A stretch of 64,000 nucleotides of DNA from Cerioporus squamosus. Lineage: Eukaryota; Basidiomycota; Agaricomycetes; Polyporales; Polyporaceae. The notes beneath the pieces are model-generated. The model ran no database searches, was not told the DNA's origin, and saw only the letters and a program-made list of their open reading frames with translations. Both the position numbers and the translations under genes were made by a program. Of this stretch, positions 45,413 through 58,278 are shown in pieces. The stretch's first letter is position 1, and the number at the start of each line of letters is the position of its first letter. The stretch is from positions 62,001 to 126,000 of the forward strand of contig JABYQS010000025.1 in assembly GCA_022592435.1 (NCBI GenBank), in the 5' to 3' direction.

Positions 45413-47284
45413 TCACGAGGCGGTCATCCTCCGGGTACCGGGCGCACCCCGCCGAGGACCCTGCCCACCACCCACATATGGCGGCTGAGGCACAATGGCA
45501 GCGGCGGCGGCGTGTGCGGGCACAGACGCGCTCCCCTGGTGATGCCCATTCCCGTACCCGTACGCGTGAGGATAGACGGCGTTCGCATTAGGGTGGTGGT
45601 GGTAGTACTGCTGTTGCGGCGCAGTGAGGTGTTGCTGCTGCTGCAGTTGGGGCTGGAGATGACGATACGGCTGCTGGTACTGCTGGGGGTACTGCATCCC
45701 AGGACCAGGGTGCGAGCCGCCAGTCGGAGGAGGAGCCGGCGCAGGGGCATACGCGTACGCAGACGGGCCCACCAGCGACCCCGGGGGGCCCTGGAAGTCC
45801 CTCTGCGGACGGCGCGCGGGCGGACACGTCGGCGGGGGCACGTCGCGCTCGTATCCCCAGGTCGCGACGGGCAGGGGCGCGGAGCTGGGCATGACCGCGC
45901 TCGCTGCGCGCGCGCGGAACGCAGCACCGGCGTGCGCAGGGTACGGCGAGGGCGGGGGCGGGGGCGAGCCTGCGCGGAGGAGGTCCATGAGACGGGGGTG
46001 CCGCTTCGCCTCTGCGAGGAAGAGGTGGGCGCCGGCGAGCTCGTGCGCTGGAGTGACTACGATCCGGGCGAGCGCGGGGTTCTGTGCGATCTGTTCGAGG
46101 GACCGGGTCAGCGTCGTTTCATCGTGACACGGAAGCTGGAGGATAGAGACGAGAAATGGAAAAGGGAAGCAAGGAGTTGAGGAGCAGAGGTCTCGATGGG
46201 GAGGCGTGGTGGACGAGGAGGTGGCACGACGCAGCAACGGAGAGACACATCGGAAAGACAACAGACACAAGGAAGGGAAGGAAGAGGGAGAAGAAACAGA
46301 GACGCACGTCAAGGAGGGTCGTGTTCCACACTGCGGGGAGTTGCGTGTAGAGCGTGTGCAGGCGCGGGGCGGCTGCGAGCGCCTTGACGAGCGCGGCTGC
46401 GGCGGGAGAGGGGCTCAGGCGGAACGCGACGTTCACGGTTTCCTACGGGTCCCAGATAGAAGCGGTCAGTTACGTCAATCAGGAGATGTCGAAGGCGGAC
46501 GCGGTGCGCGGTTTGCTCCCGAGAACACCTAGCGCACCGATAGAAGTGCAGAAGCACGGGCTGCCCAGCGTCCTCCGCGTCGCGCGCGGGGTTGGGCCAC
46601 GCCCGGCCACGTCGCAGGGTCGCGGGACGTGGGGGTGCGGGGCACGGGGAGCAGGGCAGCGGGAAGGGGTGGAAGAGGGGGACTCACCAGCTTGTGCCAG
46701 CGCGTGGCGGCCTTCGCGAGCTGCTCGAAGATGTAGATTGCGTTAGGCTGCGTGAGATAGGCGTTCTTGCGGATGACAAGATGGCGTATAGAGCTCGTCT
46801 TCGTGAATGCCTCGCAGAAGTCGATGACGCCACGGTCGCGGGGGACCTCTCCGCCGGGCGGGGGAGCGGGCCTGAGAGCATTGGTGTCGGACCCGTTGTC
46901 AACGGTGATGTCGAGCGTGTTGAGGTAGTGGCAGAGCGGGACAAGGTCGCGCAGGGCCGGGGAGGTTGCGTGCACATGGAGGCTCCGGATGCATGAGGCG
47001 AGGGAGGGCGTGTGACGGAGCGCGCGAAGGAGGAGCTCGACGTGTCGCGGAGTGCGGAGGACAGGATGGCGGTAGTGGATGGGAGTGCCTATACGTAACC
47101 AGGCGCGACATACGAGGAGCGGGGAGATGACTGTGGGATGACCGGCGGTAGAGGGCGCCTGGTATGGGTGCCACGAGGGGCGGGGGGAGAGTTCTGCGGA
47201 CTGGACGAGGACGAGGGCGAGGATGCGCTCGAGGATCTCCTCAGGGACGTCTGCGAGGGTGAGCTTGGACTTGGACCTGGGCAT
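45413..47284 (-). CDS. F-box-like protein with Pro/Gln-rich tail
   Basis: At least three exons. Exon 1 (from 47284 to about 46690) begins with basic residues and an F-box pattern, LTLADVPEEILERILALVL ... ISPLLVCRAWLRIGTPIHYRHPVL, then LRR-like stretches (LASCIRSLHVHA, LCHYLNTLDITVDN), as in basidiomycete F-box proteins that recruit targets to SCF ubiquitin ligases. A later exon carries NVAFRLSPSPAAAALVKALAAAPRLHTLYTQLP, and the last one LPCHDETTLTRSLEQIAQNPALARIVV, then a long Pro/Gln/His/Tyr-rich disordered tail. The small exon between 46450 and 46690 is not settled. Target unknown. Confidence 0.65.
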
Positions 47285-50200
47285 GGCGGGCGGCGGCGGT
47301 CGAGTCGAGTGGGCGCGGAGCAGACTGGCTTAGCCCTTGGATGGAGATGGGGAGGCAGGCGGCAGGGCGCAGGTGGGCAGATTTATGGCAGAGGTCGCTA
47401 GCGGGGAGGAGAAGCGCGCGAGGGTGTTTTATCCGAGGTGAGGAGGAGGGACCCGGGGAGCGGGATGGGCGCGCTTTATACCGTCGAGGCGTCGAGCTAC
47501 GCGAAGGAAGACGAGGGCGAGGATGGGCAGCTCGGGGAGGGCGTACGTGGGCTGTGCAGTGGACGGACGCGATGGCCAGGAGCGGAGGACGGGGAGAGAC
47601 AGGGATGGCGAAGAGGGATTGAGGCTGTTGCAGTATTTGTGCGGGCATAATTGTCTCGTCTGCGTCGGTGCTTCTGAGCTGTTACGGTCACAGAGGAGGA
47701 GCACGCGAGACAGGCGAAGAGAATAGTCGCGGCGAGTGCCCCTTGCAACCTCCCACACGCCCAGCCGACGTCCTCAGTCCTGCCCGCAGCTGCAGCTTCC
47801 CTCCCGTCCGCCCTCTTCTCTAGCTTCATAAACAACCTCCCAAACGGGGAACGCGCGCCTCCCCGCCCCGGCCCCAATCAGGAAACCGTCTCGGCAGGTA
47901 TCGCCGATCCTCCGATGCGATCACCCAGGTGCCGCCGGGATGCCCAGATCGGGGCTCGCGTGGGGCATACGAGAGGGGCCCCTCCCAACGCAGCGGCTCT
48001 TCCACAAATCTTTCGTCCTTCTGCGCCGTCCCTGTATGAGTGCGCTCCCAGTGAATTGCGGCGATGCGAGTGCCCTCTTTCGCCCGCGATCTGGCCCAGG
48101 CTCAGGCTGCTGCTCGCACCGCACCTGGCCCAATCTGACAACTGCCGCGCCGCCGCACTGCATGCCATCCCCGCCGCGAGTCCGTAGCCCCTCTCCTCCG
48201 AAGCGCGATTCCCACCCAACCACCTCTGCAGCGCCGCCGGGGATCTCGTCTGCGGCTGCGTGCCGTCACAATCACCATCACGCCTGCATATGAGACCTCC
48301 CGTCACCGCCGGTTCGACCACCAAGGTTCGGGCAGCCCGCAGAGCTATTGAGGCATCGCTGATCCCAGCACAGAAGCCCCGTAACTCTAAACCTTGCGGG
48401 AAGGACCGGTCCACGAACTCTGCACGCAAAACCTTGAGCTTTGCGCGGGGGCGACCAGAAGGCGAGATGAGATCCACACTGGACGCGGACGCAGACGAGT
48501 GGCACGGCTTCGGACAGGATGCATCGGACGCGCGTCCGTCGACGCTCGAAACCTTCTCCCTGCTCAGCGGGACGCAGATCAAGTATGGCTCCGTCATCTC
48601 CTCGCCGGGTCTTGCAATCGCTCAACAGACGGCCGCTCTCCGCGGTACAGCATCGGCGCAGCCACCAGCGTCCTCCGAGTCCCGACACGGTCTCCCCAGG
48701 CAGAGAGGCGAACATCGTGTTGGCCTGCCCAGCGTCCAGCATCCCGCGCCCGTGGCCAGCGTCCCCGCAAGCCGCGACCAGTGTCAGGCCAAGCTCGAAT
48801 AGTCATACATTCATACCGCGCGTCCGAGTCGGCGATCACTCGCTCCCATTCAACCGCCAGGGGTCAGCTAGCTAGCTGAGGGTCCATATGTAACCGGAAC
48901 CTCACGCTAGTGTGTCTCTATTCGATAGCACGCAACCGCTGCGTGCGCCACGTCCCTGAAACCGAAACCATAGTCCATACCGTGCATCATGGCACGCACG
49001 TCCTCCAGGATCCTGTCGCCCGTCCCATTGGCATCCGCGCGTACTCTGAATCACTCACTCATGCTGTGTCTGCGTCTGTTCCAGCCAGGGAGCCCGGCCC
49101 CCAGCCCATTCTCGGTCTCCTCGGCCTGTCCCCTTCGACTCCTCCGTTCTTCCGTTCGCCGCCTTCGAAGCTCGTGGCTTCCTCAGGTCTCCGTCGCCCG
49201 CTGGCGCTTGGCTTCCGACCCGTTCCCGTACCAGCCAGCCATGAGCCCGGGCCCCGTTCCTGCTCCTGTGATTTCAGCTCAAATCTCCATGCGGTTCGCG
49301 CAGCAAATAGACTCGCAGGGTGATTGACCTCCCTCCCTTTCCGTTCCGTGACTTCGATCGTACCGTGACGCTGGGCGTGCACACCCATGGAGGACACTGG
49401 ACAAGGGACGCTCGTGTAACCAACGGTGCGCCCATAACGCGGCTTCTCGCCGCAAATCACGCTCACGCCACGGCAGCTTGCAGTATGTATGCGCACCGCA
49501 GGCCCGCGTCGTACGTCAGGAATTCTACCACAGTCACTGCAGCACTCTGCAGCTGGTGTCTGGCCTCGACAGATGTCAGCCCGCCCGCCCCCAAACCCCA
49601 AACCGCAAATCTGTCAACAGTCGTAAGCCGTGCCCGACCGTCACGCGTCACCACTGGCAGCTCCCGGGAATCAGACCGTTCCGCTGCGTGTTCTGACTTT
49701 CGCACATGAGACCCTATGGACTCAGACTACGGCCTTCCCCAAGTATCCCCGCCCTGCAGACTGCCAGGTCCCCCCGACATGATACATCTGATGGCTCCGT
49801 ACCATGTGCATGGGCCACTGCGGGATGCAACCTCGCGAGATCGGCGATTCCTGATCGTTCCCGGGGCGGCGCCCAGCAGCACCTTGACTTTGCGCACTTC
49901 TGCGGCGAACTCACCCTGCGCCACCTACCCCGCCGCAGCGCGTCCTTTCTGACCTCTTTTCGTCTTTGGATGACACCCTACCGACGTCTTGGCCCCGTCA
50001 GTCCACCGGACTCCACTATGTCGATATTCTCTTGTGAGCTTTACGCACTTGCACGAGCTAGCGCGGACGCTCGACTTTCGTCTCCCGCTGCGTGCCTCCT
50101 ATCACGCTACGATCTCCTCAAGGCTGTTATGTTCCCTCGGGTTTCGCAGTCTATTCTCAGTTCCCTGCAACAGCACCACACTGATCTTCCCTCGAACCAT

Positions 50201-53200
50201 TGCATATCGTAGTCGGATTATCGTACAACGCCGCGCTCATGCTCGACTTGAAGCTTCCACGATGATGCGACCGTGGAACGACCGACCGTGATCACTCCAT
50301 CACGACGTGACCGCAACATCGAACATCGACCAGAGCAGCTCCCGCCGGCAGCCATCTCAGTCCGAGTTTGCGAAGCACCGTCACGCCAGCGCGACTCGGT
50401 CAGAACTTCGTCGCGATCTTCCTGTCGGCTGGGCGGTCACACTCGCGTGTACTGCACGTACGTAATGCCGGAGTCTATCAGAGCATCTGTTGATTGGTTC
50501 GTTCCCACTTCCCAGTGTCCTTCCGTCCAGTCCCCAGCGTCGGTGTCGTGTCAGTGCATGGAGCACTCCGTATTGAAGGTGCTGCGGCCCGTCGAACCAT
50601 GCAAGCAAAAGACCAGTCACTGACACCAATATAATAGTACCTGCCCATCGTGCAGGGTCCCCAATCCGTGTACGCGCATCTGCCATCAATTGCAAACGCG
50701 CAGGCGTATGTAACCCGTAACCGCTTTGCTCCCGGACCAGGCTCCCTGTTCTGTTCGACTCCGTCGTCATCGTCGCCTCAACGTCAACCCCTCCGCTCTT
50801 CGAACGCCTGCTCCTCCCACGCTAGCGCTGCGCACCCGACTCCATCATAGCTTGCCTTCGAATTCTGTTTTCGTTCTGACCATGCTCAGCAGGGCCCGCC
50901 CGGGGGCTCGGGGAGACCCTTTGACACGAACCGCGGTGTTCCTCCAGGACCAGAAGCCTGAGCAAGAACCAGAACCCACGCTCATCTAATGAACCTAGCA
51001 CTCGAAACGGGGGCGCGCGTCGCTCTAGAAATCCGCGGCGGAAGGTCCCTCAAGGCAAGTTCCCACTTCAGTCTTCTGAGGCCCTGAACTCTGAAAGTTT
51101 GCGGCTCTGAAACCTTGGGAGAAACGAACATGCGGGGCACTCCGACGTTCGTCATCCGAACTCTGGAAGTTGCGAGATGCCGTACGGGGAGTACCCCGCC
51201 ATAATGCATCAATCATTAATCACCCCCTCGTTCAGGAACGCGTCGAAGTTTCCGACGGAGGTGACTGTGAGCAGATGAAGCCGTGCACATGCTCGTGCTC
51301 GTGAAGTTCATATAGAACGGAGATGTTATCTCCGCTGCGCGATGATCTCCGGGTTCGTCTTCACCCACCAGGCTCAACAGTACAGATATTACTCCCCACT
51401 GCTCCCGTCTGCCACCGTGACCCTGCAGTGGTCGGAGGTTCCCACATCTCGCGCAACGAAACAAACCATCCACCATATACGGACACATACCGCCGGCCCG
51501 CGGAGGGTCGATCAGTTTTCCTCCCCAGACCTTACCAAGGCGAAGTCAACGGTTGACCCGACCCCGGAAGTAGCACGACCCTTGGCAATGGACGCAGGCC
51601 ACCTTTCGCGGCGAGCGCGGAGCCACACGCCGCCGCGTCGGGAGCTGTTCAGAACGTATTCAGTACTCGAGTGCCCCAGCAACGGTCGTGCGACTTCGGA
51701 CGTCGTCGTCGCGTTTCAGGTACGTGTGGACGTCTACTCACAGGCCCCGTCCTGTCTCCTCGACATCGCTGGTGGACGCTGTAACTGCATGCGAGATGCT
51801 GAAAATTGACTGGGACAGGTCACCGACATCGACGTCGAAGCTCTGAGTCTTTGACATCGCAGGGAAGGCGGCAGGGCGGGTCGCGTACCGGACTACTCGT
51901 CACGAACACGCTTCTTAAACTCGAAGACTCGAAGGTCGGGAACCGCAAGCCTCGCGGCTTACCACGTGCCGGGACGTTTCCGCGAGGCAAACCGCGCGCG
52001 AGTTTGTGAGTTCGCGTCGGGACCTCGAAGAGCAACGCCCTCGACTTCCAAGTGCGATGCAGGACGCGAACTGTGTGCTACGGAGCGCGGAGTGCCTGGT
52101 TTGGACGGCCGACGCGCTTCCCATCGCGGTGCGTGGGGACGACACGACGCGCCCTCGCGACGAGGGGTCACATTCGAGAACACCTCAACCGTTCCTCAGG
52201 CGTTCGAACCTAAGCTCAGGACTCTCGAGCGCTGCCTCCCGAGTAGGCACGCTCGGCACCCGACGCGGTGTCGAGCGCGGGCGATAGGCGACGAGCACGG
52301 ATGGCAACGCGACGCCCGCTGTACCCACGCCCTTGGACAGTGATGACGGCAGTGCGTCAGGTCAAAGTCCGTGTCCCCGCCGCTGGATGTTCGTTGTTCG
52401 GCCTTCGCACATGGCCTGGGACGGCGGCTGCTACTGCGCTGTTCTGCTCCGCAACAGCTCGGTTCTGCAAGTTCTGATATCATCCCCCGTATCCGACGCA
52501 GATGCGTTGCAACTTGCGAGGCAAATCACTCGATCGTGGAGGTCAGGCCGTACGGCATGATCTGAAATCATCAATACGTGAGTATGTGCAGGGTCCGTGT
52601 CTTCCGAGGAAACCTCAGGTACTCATTAAACTCTGATATCAGGCTTCAACGTGCGCCACATCCTTGGACGGACCACAGACCACATCGGACAGCGGTGGTC
52701 CGACCGTCGACGTCCCAGGGCGAGGATTGTCCTGTTTCCTCCGGAGTTCGAGACTGCGAACCGCTACGTCCGCCAATATCCGACGCCTCGGCGTGGGCTG
52801 GCTCGAGACCTGTGTTCGCAAGGTTAGAGGGTGTATTCGAGGTTCGACACGGCCCCTGCAAACCCTGAACATCCGGTCGATCCATGCCGTACGGTGTACG
52901 TTTGTCCCAAACTTCTAGATGCATACTCGGGCCTGAGGGTGATCTTTCCCGGCGGTAGGTGTGGTCCAGGATGACGACGAGTGGGTTGGAGCACTCGCGA
53001 AGACTGGAACGTTCCCGGCGTCCTCGAGTGCCTCGAGCAGCCTGCGCCAGAGTTCATTCTCTGCAACTTCGATCGTGCCGAGCGAAGACAAGCGGCAGCC
53101 TGATGCTGTCTATGTATTCCCCGGGTGTGCTGGATCCAGATCCCAGAGCAGAAACTAACCTCCCACATGCAGCTGGTCCACGGCGCGCGCTCGCACCTAC

Positions 53201-53964
53201 GCAACGCAATCCGGCTTCGGAGCAAATTTTACTTCGACGCTTCGTCGACGGAGCTCTCGTGGCAGGCGGCCGTCCGCGCTTCTGCACCGTTCTCGGACGC
53301 AGCGCGGTCTCGAAGGACGGTAATGAGCGTTCCAGGGACTCCAGAACGCAACGCCGTACGTCATTCACCCGAATAGCCAGGCGTGATGCATGAAGCCAGA
53401 GGCCCGAGGTCCGACCACGAAGGAAACCGTCGTTGGACACGGACACCCGTCGACTCGGCGGCCCGCTGGTTACTGTGACAGCGTTTCCTTACTCGCCCCC
53501 TCGGCGGCCAGCAACACGGAATCGGAGTCGGAGTCGGCAGCACGGGTCCGCGTCCATGCTCGACGTCAACTCTAAGGGTCCGGAAGTGTCGCATTCGGGC
53601 TCATGGTATCGCGGCGCGGCTCACCTGGTATGCAGTAGTTAGTGCCTGGTTACCGAGTCGCTGATGCTCAAGCTCATGGCCAGAGAATTCAGTCATGCAT
53701 GTTTTCATCTGAACTTTGGAAAGTCCAGAGTCTCGGTGCTGAGGTTCAGAGTCCCAACGCCCCAGTGGGTGGGGGTGCATTTTGTCGAAGGCGTAGGTGT
53801 GAGCAATCATAATGAAACACGTTCCTCAAGCTGCACGACAGATGTACGCTCGTCGTATCGTAACAGTATGAATATATTTTGACCGTATCTCCGCACATGC
53901 AGGCAGCTTGACACCGCGAACGCCATTCAGGCACAGAAAGGAATAAATTTGCCCCGTACAAAGC
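47285..53964. other. 6.7 kb gene-poor, GC-rich block
   Basis: No frame here shows a domain, a splice-consistent gene or a recognisable transposon protein. The longest frames (180 codons at 48260 on plus, 239 codons at 47878 on minus) overlap each other and have biased composition, as expected from GC-rich non-coding DNA. The block separates the F-box-like gene from nitrate reductase 2. It may be decayed repeat or rearranged DNA. Confidence 0.45.
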
Positions 53965-56900
53965 TCAGTATCCGAAGATCGACTCCCCTTCCTTGAAGCC
54001 CAACTCCCTCAAAGCGGGGAGTGCCCCCTTTTCTATGAGCCCAGGAGGACCGCACAACAGCGTCCCTACCGCTTCGCCCGCCGGATAGAATTGGTGGCTC
54101 CTGCGCGACGTCAGCGTGGTGTCCGCTACAATGACTACATCGGCACATACATGATATCTTTGTTGAGGTGGCCGACGGTGCACTGCGAGTCTCCCAGTCA
54201 AAGAACATCTCTCACGAGAACAACGGGAGACCTGCCTTGAACTCCTTATCCTTCGGCTCGGTAGAGAGAACATGCCAGATCTTGAACCTGTCAGGGTGCT
54301 CCTCTGCGCACCTTTGCAGTTCTTCTCGGAGGAGAATATCGTCGAAGCTCTTATTGCTACGCAACACGAGGTCCAAGCATAGTCAGAAAATGTGCAGCAA
54401 AATTGTTGGGTATAAATACCTGTCGAGTAGGGAGATGCAGGTCTTGTCGTTCGGGTCCGACAGGACGGCATGGATGAACTGCCAGTGGGGTGTAAGCCCG
54501 CTCCCACCGGCGACGAGGTTTATCTATTTGGGAATCAGCGCTGGGCCTAATGACGGACGCTCGCATGACCACAAGCCTACCTTGTCGAAGTGATAGTGCT
54601 TGCCTTCGATGTCGAAGTCTCCGTGGCCCTCGTATGTGATCCCACCAGTAGGTCCGCGAATGTCAATTTCCTCGCCTATCATTGAAGGTCAGTAAGTCTG
54701 TCAACAGCTCCCAATGCACACCCACCATCATCCATGCAGTCGAGGTAGTTGGAAATCGTGCCGCCAGGAGGGAACGGACCGCCATCGGATGGCATGTATG
54801 TCTTCACCAGCAAATCGAACGTGCCGTCCTCTTCGTGCGGAAGCACTGGCCGGACAGGCGTGTAGCTTCGCAAGACCGCTTGATCCGTAAAGTGCACGGA
54901 GATCTGGATATGGCGACCAACAGGGAGACCAAGGACGCCGTGGCTGCCATCGCTCTTGTTCCGCAGCCGGAAAGTGTAGACTCTGACGAAATGTCCGCTC
55001 AGATACGTAGTACGCGGGGGGCGAGGGGACGCACCTGGTATCGGAAGAAACCTCCTTGCGCTTGACGAGCTTGGCTTGCGTGAAGAGGTCTGGCTGTAAC
55101 GCCATACCCATGCGTTTTTTCTTCACTGCCGCGAGTTCCTTCGCAGCGCGTACCGCGTCCTCCTCCATTGCTTGAACGCCCTCTTGCGACAAAGCACCGA
55201 TCAAGCATTCGTCCTTCTTGCCGTTTGCATCTATGATAGCAAGCGTGAGCACCTGGTGACTCGGCGAGTTGGTGAGTCTGTAGTACGTACAGGCATCATG
55301 GATACCCTTGTACTGCATCCGGGTTCAGGACCGTAGGAACACATGACTGACGATGTAAGTACAACGCACCTCATTCGTGACATCAACCGTAGCCTTCCCA
55401 GCATATGGCAAGATCGCATTCGCGCCACCAGGATGCCACCCCAGCACAGACGTCACGTCGTAGACCTTGTTGTTGAGGATGATCCACGCGTCGTCCTAAA
55501 CCACTGATATTAACACACATCTCGCGACTATCCTCGGCCTCGGATAGCAAACCTTGTTGTTGTGCTTCGCAATCTCCTCGAGCGAGAACGTCTTCAGGTC
55601 GCCCGCCTGATTACCCTGATCTTCCTGTTGTTCTTTGGGAGGCACCATCCACCCTCCCTCTTCGTTTCCTGGTGCCACCGGGTGCTGGAACTCGACAGCA
55701 GGGAGCATAGTATCGGGAGTTTGGACAATCTTCGGACGCACGCGGTACCAGCAATTGCTGCATCGCGGGAAGTGATCAGATTGAAGGCGAGATGCTGCGC
55801 TACAAGGAGATGAGACGTACTTCATCATGCCCATCAAATTCCTGCGGCGTGCATGAAGGGCAATAATCAACAGAAGTACCTGTGAGACTTCGAGGTAAAT
55901 ACTTACCAAGTCATATGCTCCGGTTGATAGTTCTTCTTGCAATCTTGTGCACGGACGATGATCTCGTGAGCATCGACCAGCTCCTGCACTTTCACCTCAC
56001 ATTGCCTATAGTCATACCGGATGGTCAGCGACGCACGACATGTCACAGTAAGTCAACGCACCAGAAGATCCACGCCCAGTACTTCTCACCATTCCTAGTA
56101 CAAGCTCCATGAGCGATCAGCACATTCAACCGAAGACGGTACAACCTCACCTCAAGGGTGCCTCAGTGAAGCGACGGATACACCATCGCCACGTCTTGCC
56201 TCCATCCAAGCTCAATTCGACCCGATCTATGCGGTCTCCTCCGCCGTTGAAGGCATATCCTTCGACCGCGTACGTACCGTCCAAGCTGCCCTTCTCCGCG
56301 AGCGAGATGCGCTCGCCATGCTCCGGTTTGACAATGACAGACTGCAAGGATTGCTCGTAGCACGCGGTGCTCTCGTGGTGGAAAAGTGCACTGGCAAAGG
56401 GATGATCCCGCGAGTCGATGAAGGAGGGAACGACTCGGTTGTCCCAGATGTCTGCATGTCGTGTCAGCGAAAGAGCGCTATAGGCCGACAGCGGGAAGAA
56501 TATGCCGTACGGTAGTAAGAGCGGTTCGGCTCCTTCGTGACCCAAAGCTACATAGATGATGGAGTGAGCTACGGGTGGCGCGTCTGGTGAAGCAATTACA
56601 TGCCTTCTTCAACCACTTTACTTGCCGCCCACCTACGTAACCAGGAATGATGATACGCAAGGGCTGCAACGCTTTGATCAGAGGGAACGTCGAAGCATAG
56701 TGCAACTGAGGCGCACGTAGCCATGATCAGGGTGTAGAACGCGACCATTTTGACCGAATACCAGCATGACGTCGTTCGCAGGGTTCATGGCATGCATAAG
56801 AGGAATGGAGGTTGCGTACGGTCCTTCGGACGGCGCATCTGCGCCCTCGAAGTTCAGGTACCTGTATGTTGGCATCAAACAATATATCTGTCACGAGCAC

Positions 56901-58278
56901 TGCTAACATACCATCGTTCTTCGTCGGGCTGGTCCTGCAAACCGGAAGCGAGCAAAATGTCGCGAACAAGGACGCCACGCCAAAGACACGTAGAGACGCT
57001 TGCACCTGAGAAGTTGAACGCGGATGTCTTCTTGATCATGTTCATCTCCTTTCGACGGGCTAAGGCTCTATCAGCATCTGTGTTTAGACAGGGCACAGAG
57101 AACATAGTATGTACCGCCGTCGCACCCAAACGACACGGGTATCTCAATGATCTTGTAATCTCCAGAAGTGAGCTCATCCATCGACCAGTCTCTCGGCTTT
57201 GTGACAATGCCTTCAGGTTCAGAGAACACGGAGAGTCTGTGCGTTTCCCATGATAGCTGAGGCACGGCGGCATGGCCCCGCACGTAATGAAGCCTGCGAG
57301 CGGAAGTTCAGCGCATACACTGACGCATATATCGGGTGCACTCACTTTGTCGGCGTAATCAAGCCAGCTCGATACAGCTCGAAGAGGTTTGGTTCCGCAT
57401 TCATGGGATGCTTGCCGGTCAAGCGGAGCAAGCCCTTTGAACGCGGAATCCAGGAGTCCGGAGTGCTCCTGCGCGGACTTCAGCGGCCTTCAAGCAGAAG
57501 GGACTCGAGCTCACTGATCGTCGATGCTGAGGCGGCTCTCCAGCTGCTGGAGGGCATCGCTGTCGAGTAACTTGAGGTCGTCCTTAGGCTCCGCCGGGTT
57601 GTTCTTGAACGACTCAACCAGATGCATCTCGGCGATGATCTGATCAAGGAACGCGCGTTGCTCGTCCGTCAGTTCGGGACCTTCGTTCTGCTTCTTGGAG
57701 TCGTTGCCCCCTTCCTTCTCGTCGTTGTTCTTCTTGTCTGCCTCCTCCCCTTCGGTCTGATTGTCGCCAGCTCCCGGTTTGTCGCTCTTCTTCTTACCCG
57801 GCCAGTCCTGCTCCTTGATCTCGCTCTCCGCTACGGGGAGGACGTAACGGGCGAACGCATGATTCTGCGCAAATAAGAACGCATATATGAACAAATTTCA
57901 GACAACTCGCCATCGGATGCAGAATCTTGTAGCTAGCAGACAGTTAGTGCATATATGCAGGGCAAGCCGCGACGACACGCACTCTGGGGACGATTTCTTC
58001 ACGTCGCGCACGCTTACACACGAATCCCCGCTCCGGAGCCTCTCCCGCCAGTCAGACGTTACGGCCCCTTCCTGCTCAGCGGGTCCGTTGATATCAGGCT
58101 CTTCGTCGTCGCCGTAAGGCTCGTAGACACCGTTCGTCCCTGCTTTACGGTTCTTCTCGCCATACTGGTCTACAACTCCGAGCGGACGGTGACGTTCTAG
58201 GTGTTCAATCCGTCAGCCTCACAGCAGCATCGTAGACGTCGGGCGCCGCAAGTCGGACGTCAGTGCTTGCGAGGCCAT
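53965..58278 (-). CDS. nitrate reductase, copy 2
   Basis: Same domain order as copy 1. Mo domain: SDWRERLRSGDS, LRLTGKHPMNAEPN, HAAVPQLSWETH, FGCDG followed by RRKEMN, FEGADAP, PGYVGGRQVKW. Dimerisation: SLDGGKTWRW, WYRVRPK. Cytochrome b5: GWHPGG. FAD: RSYTPVRPVLPHEEDGTF, GGTISNYLD. NADH: GTLLCGPPGLIE, ending SIFGY. It carries a longer acidic/Lys-rich insert before the Mo domain (DNQTEGEEADKK...). It is clearly diverged from copy 1, so the duplication is not recent. One late intron (near 54186-54240) seems to start with GC rather than GT, or has a short alternative. The first exon is uncertain: the ATG at 58278 is well placed, but its frame does not join the next exon through normal splice sites; a missing base or another first exon is possible. 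Confidence 0.88.

Noticed and set aside
45065..46180. 371-codon open frame on plus
   Set aside because: Antisense shadow of the GC-rich tail exon of the F-box-like gene; no domain, no splice signals of its own.
47878..48802. Overlapping 239-codon (minus) and 180-codon (plus) frames as genes
   Set aside because: They oppose each other, have biased composition, no domains and no convincing splice context; expected by chance in GC-rich DNA.
34525..58278. Classical nitrate assimilation cluster
   Set aside because: No nitrite reductase or NRT2-type transporter; the MFS gene at 26400 has drug-antiporter motifs, not nitrate-transporter motifs.
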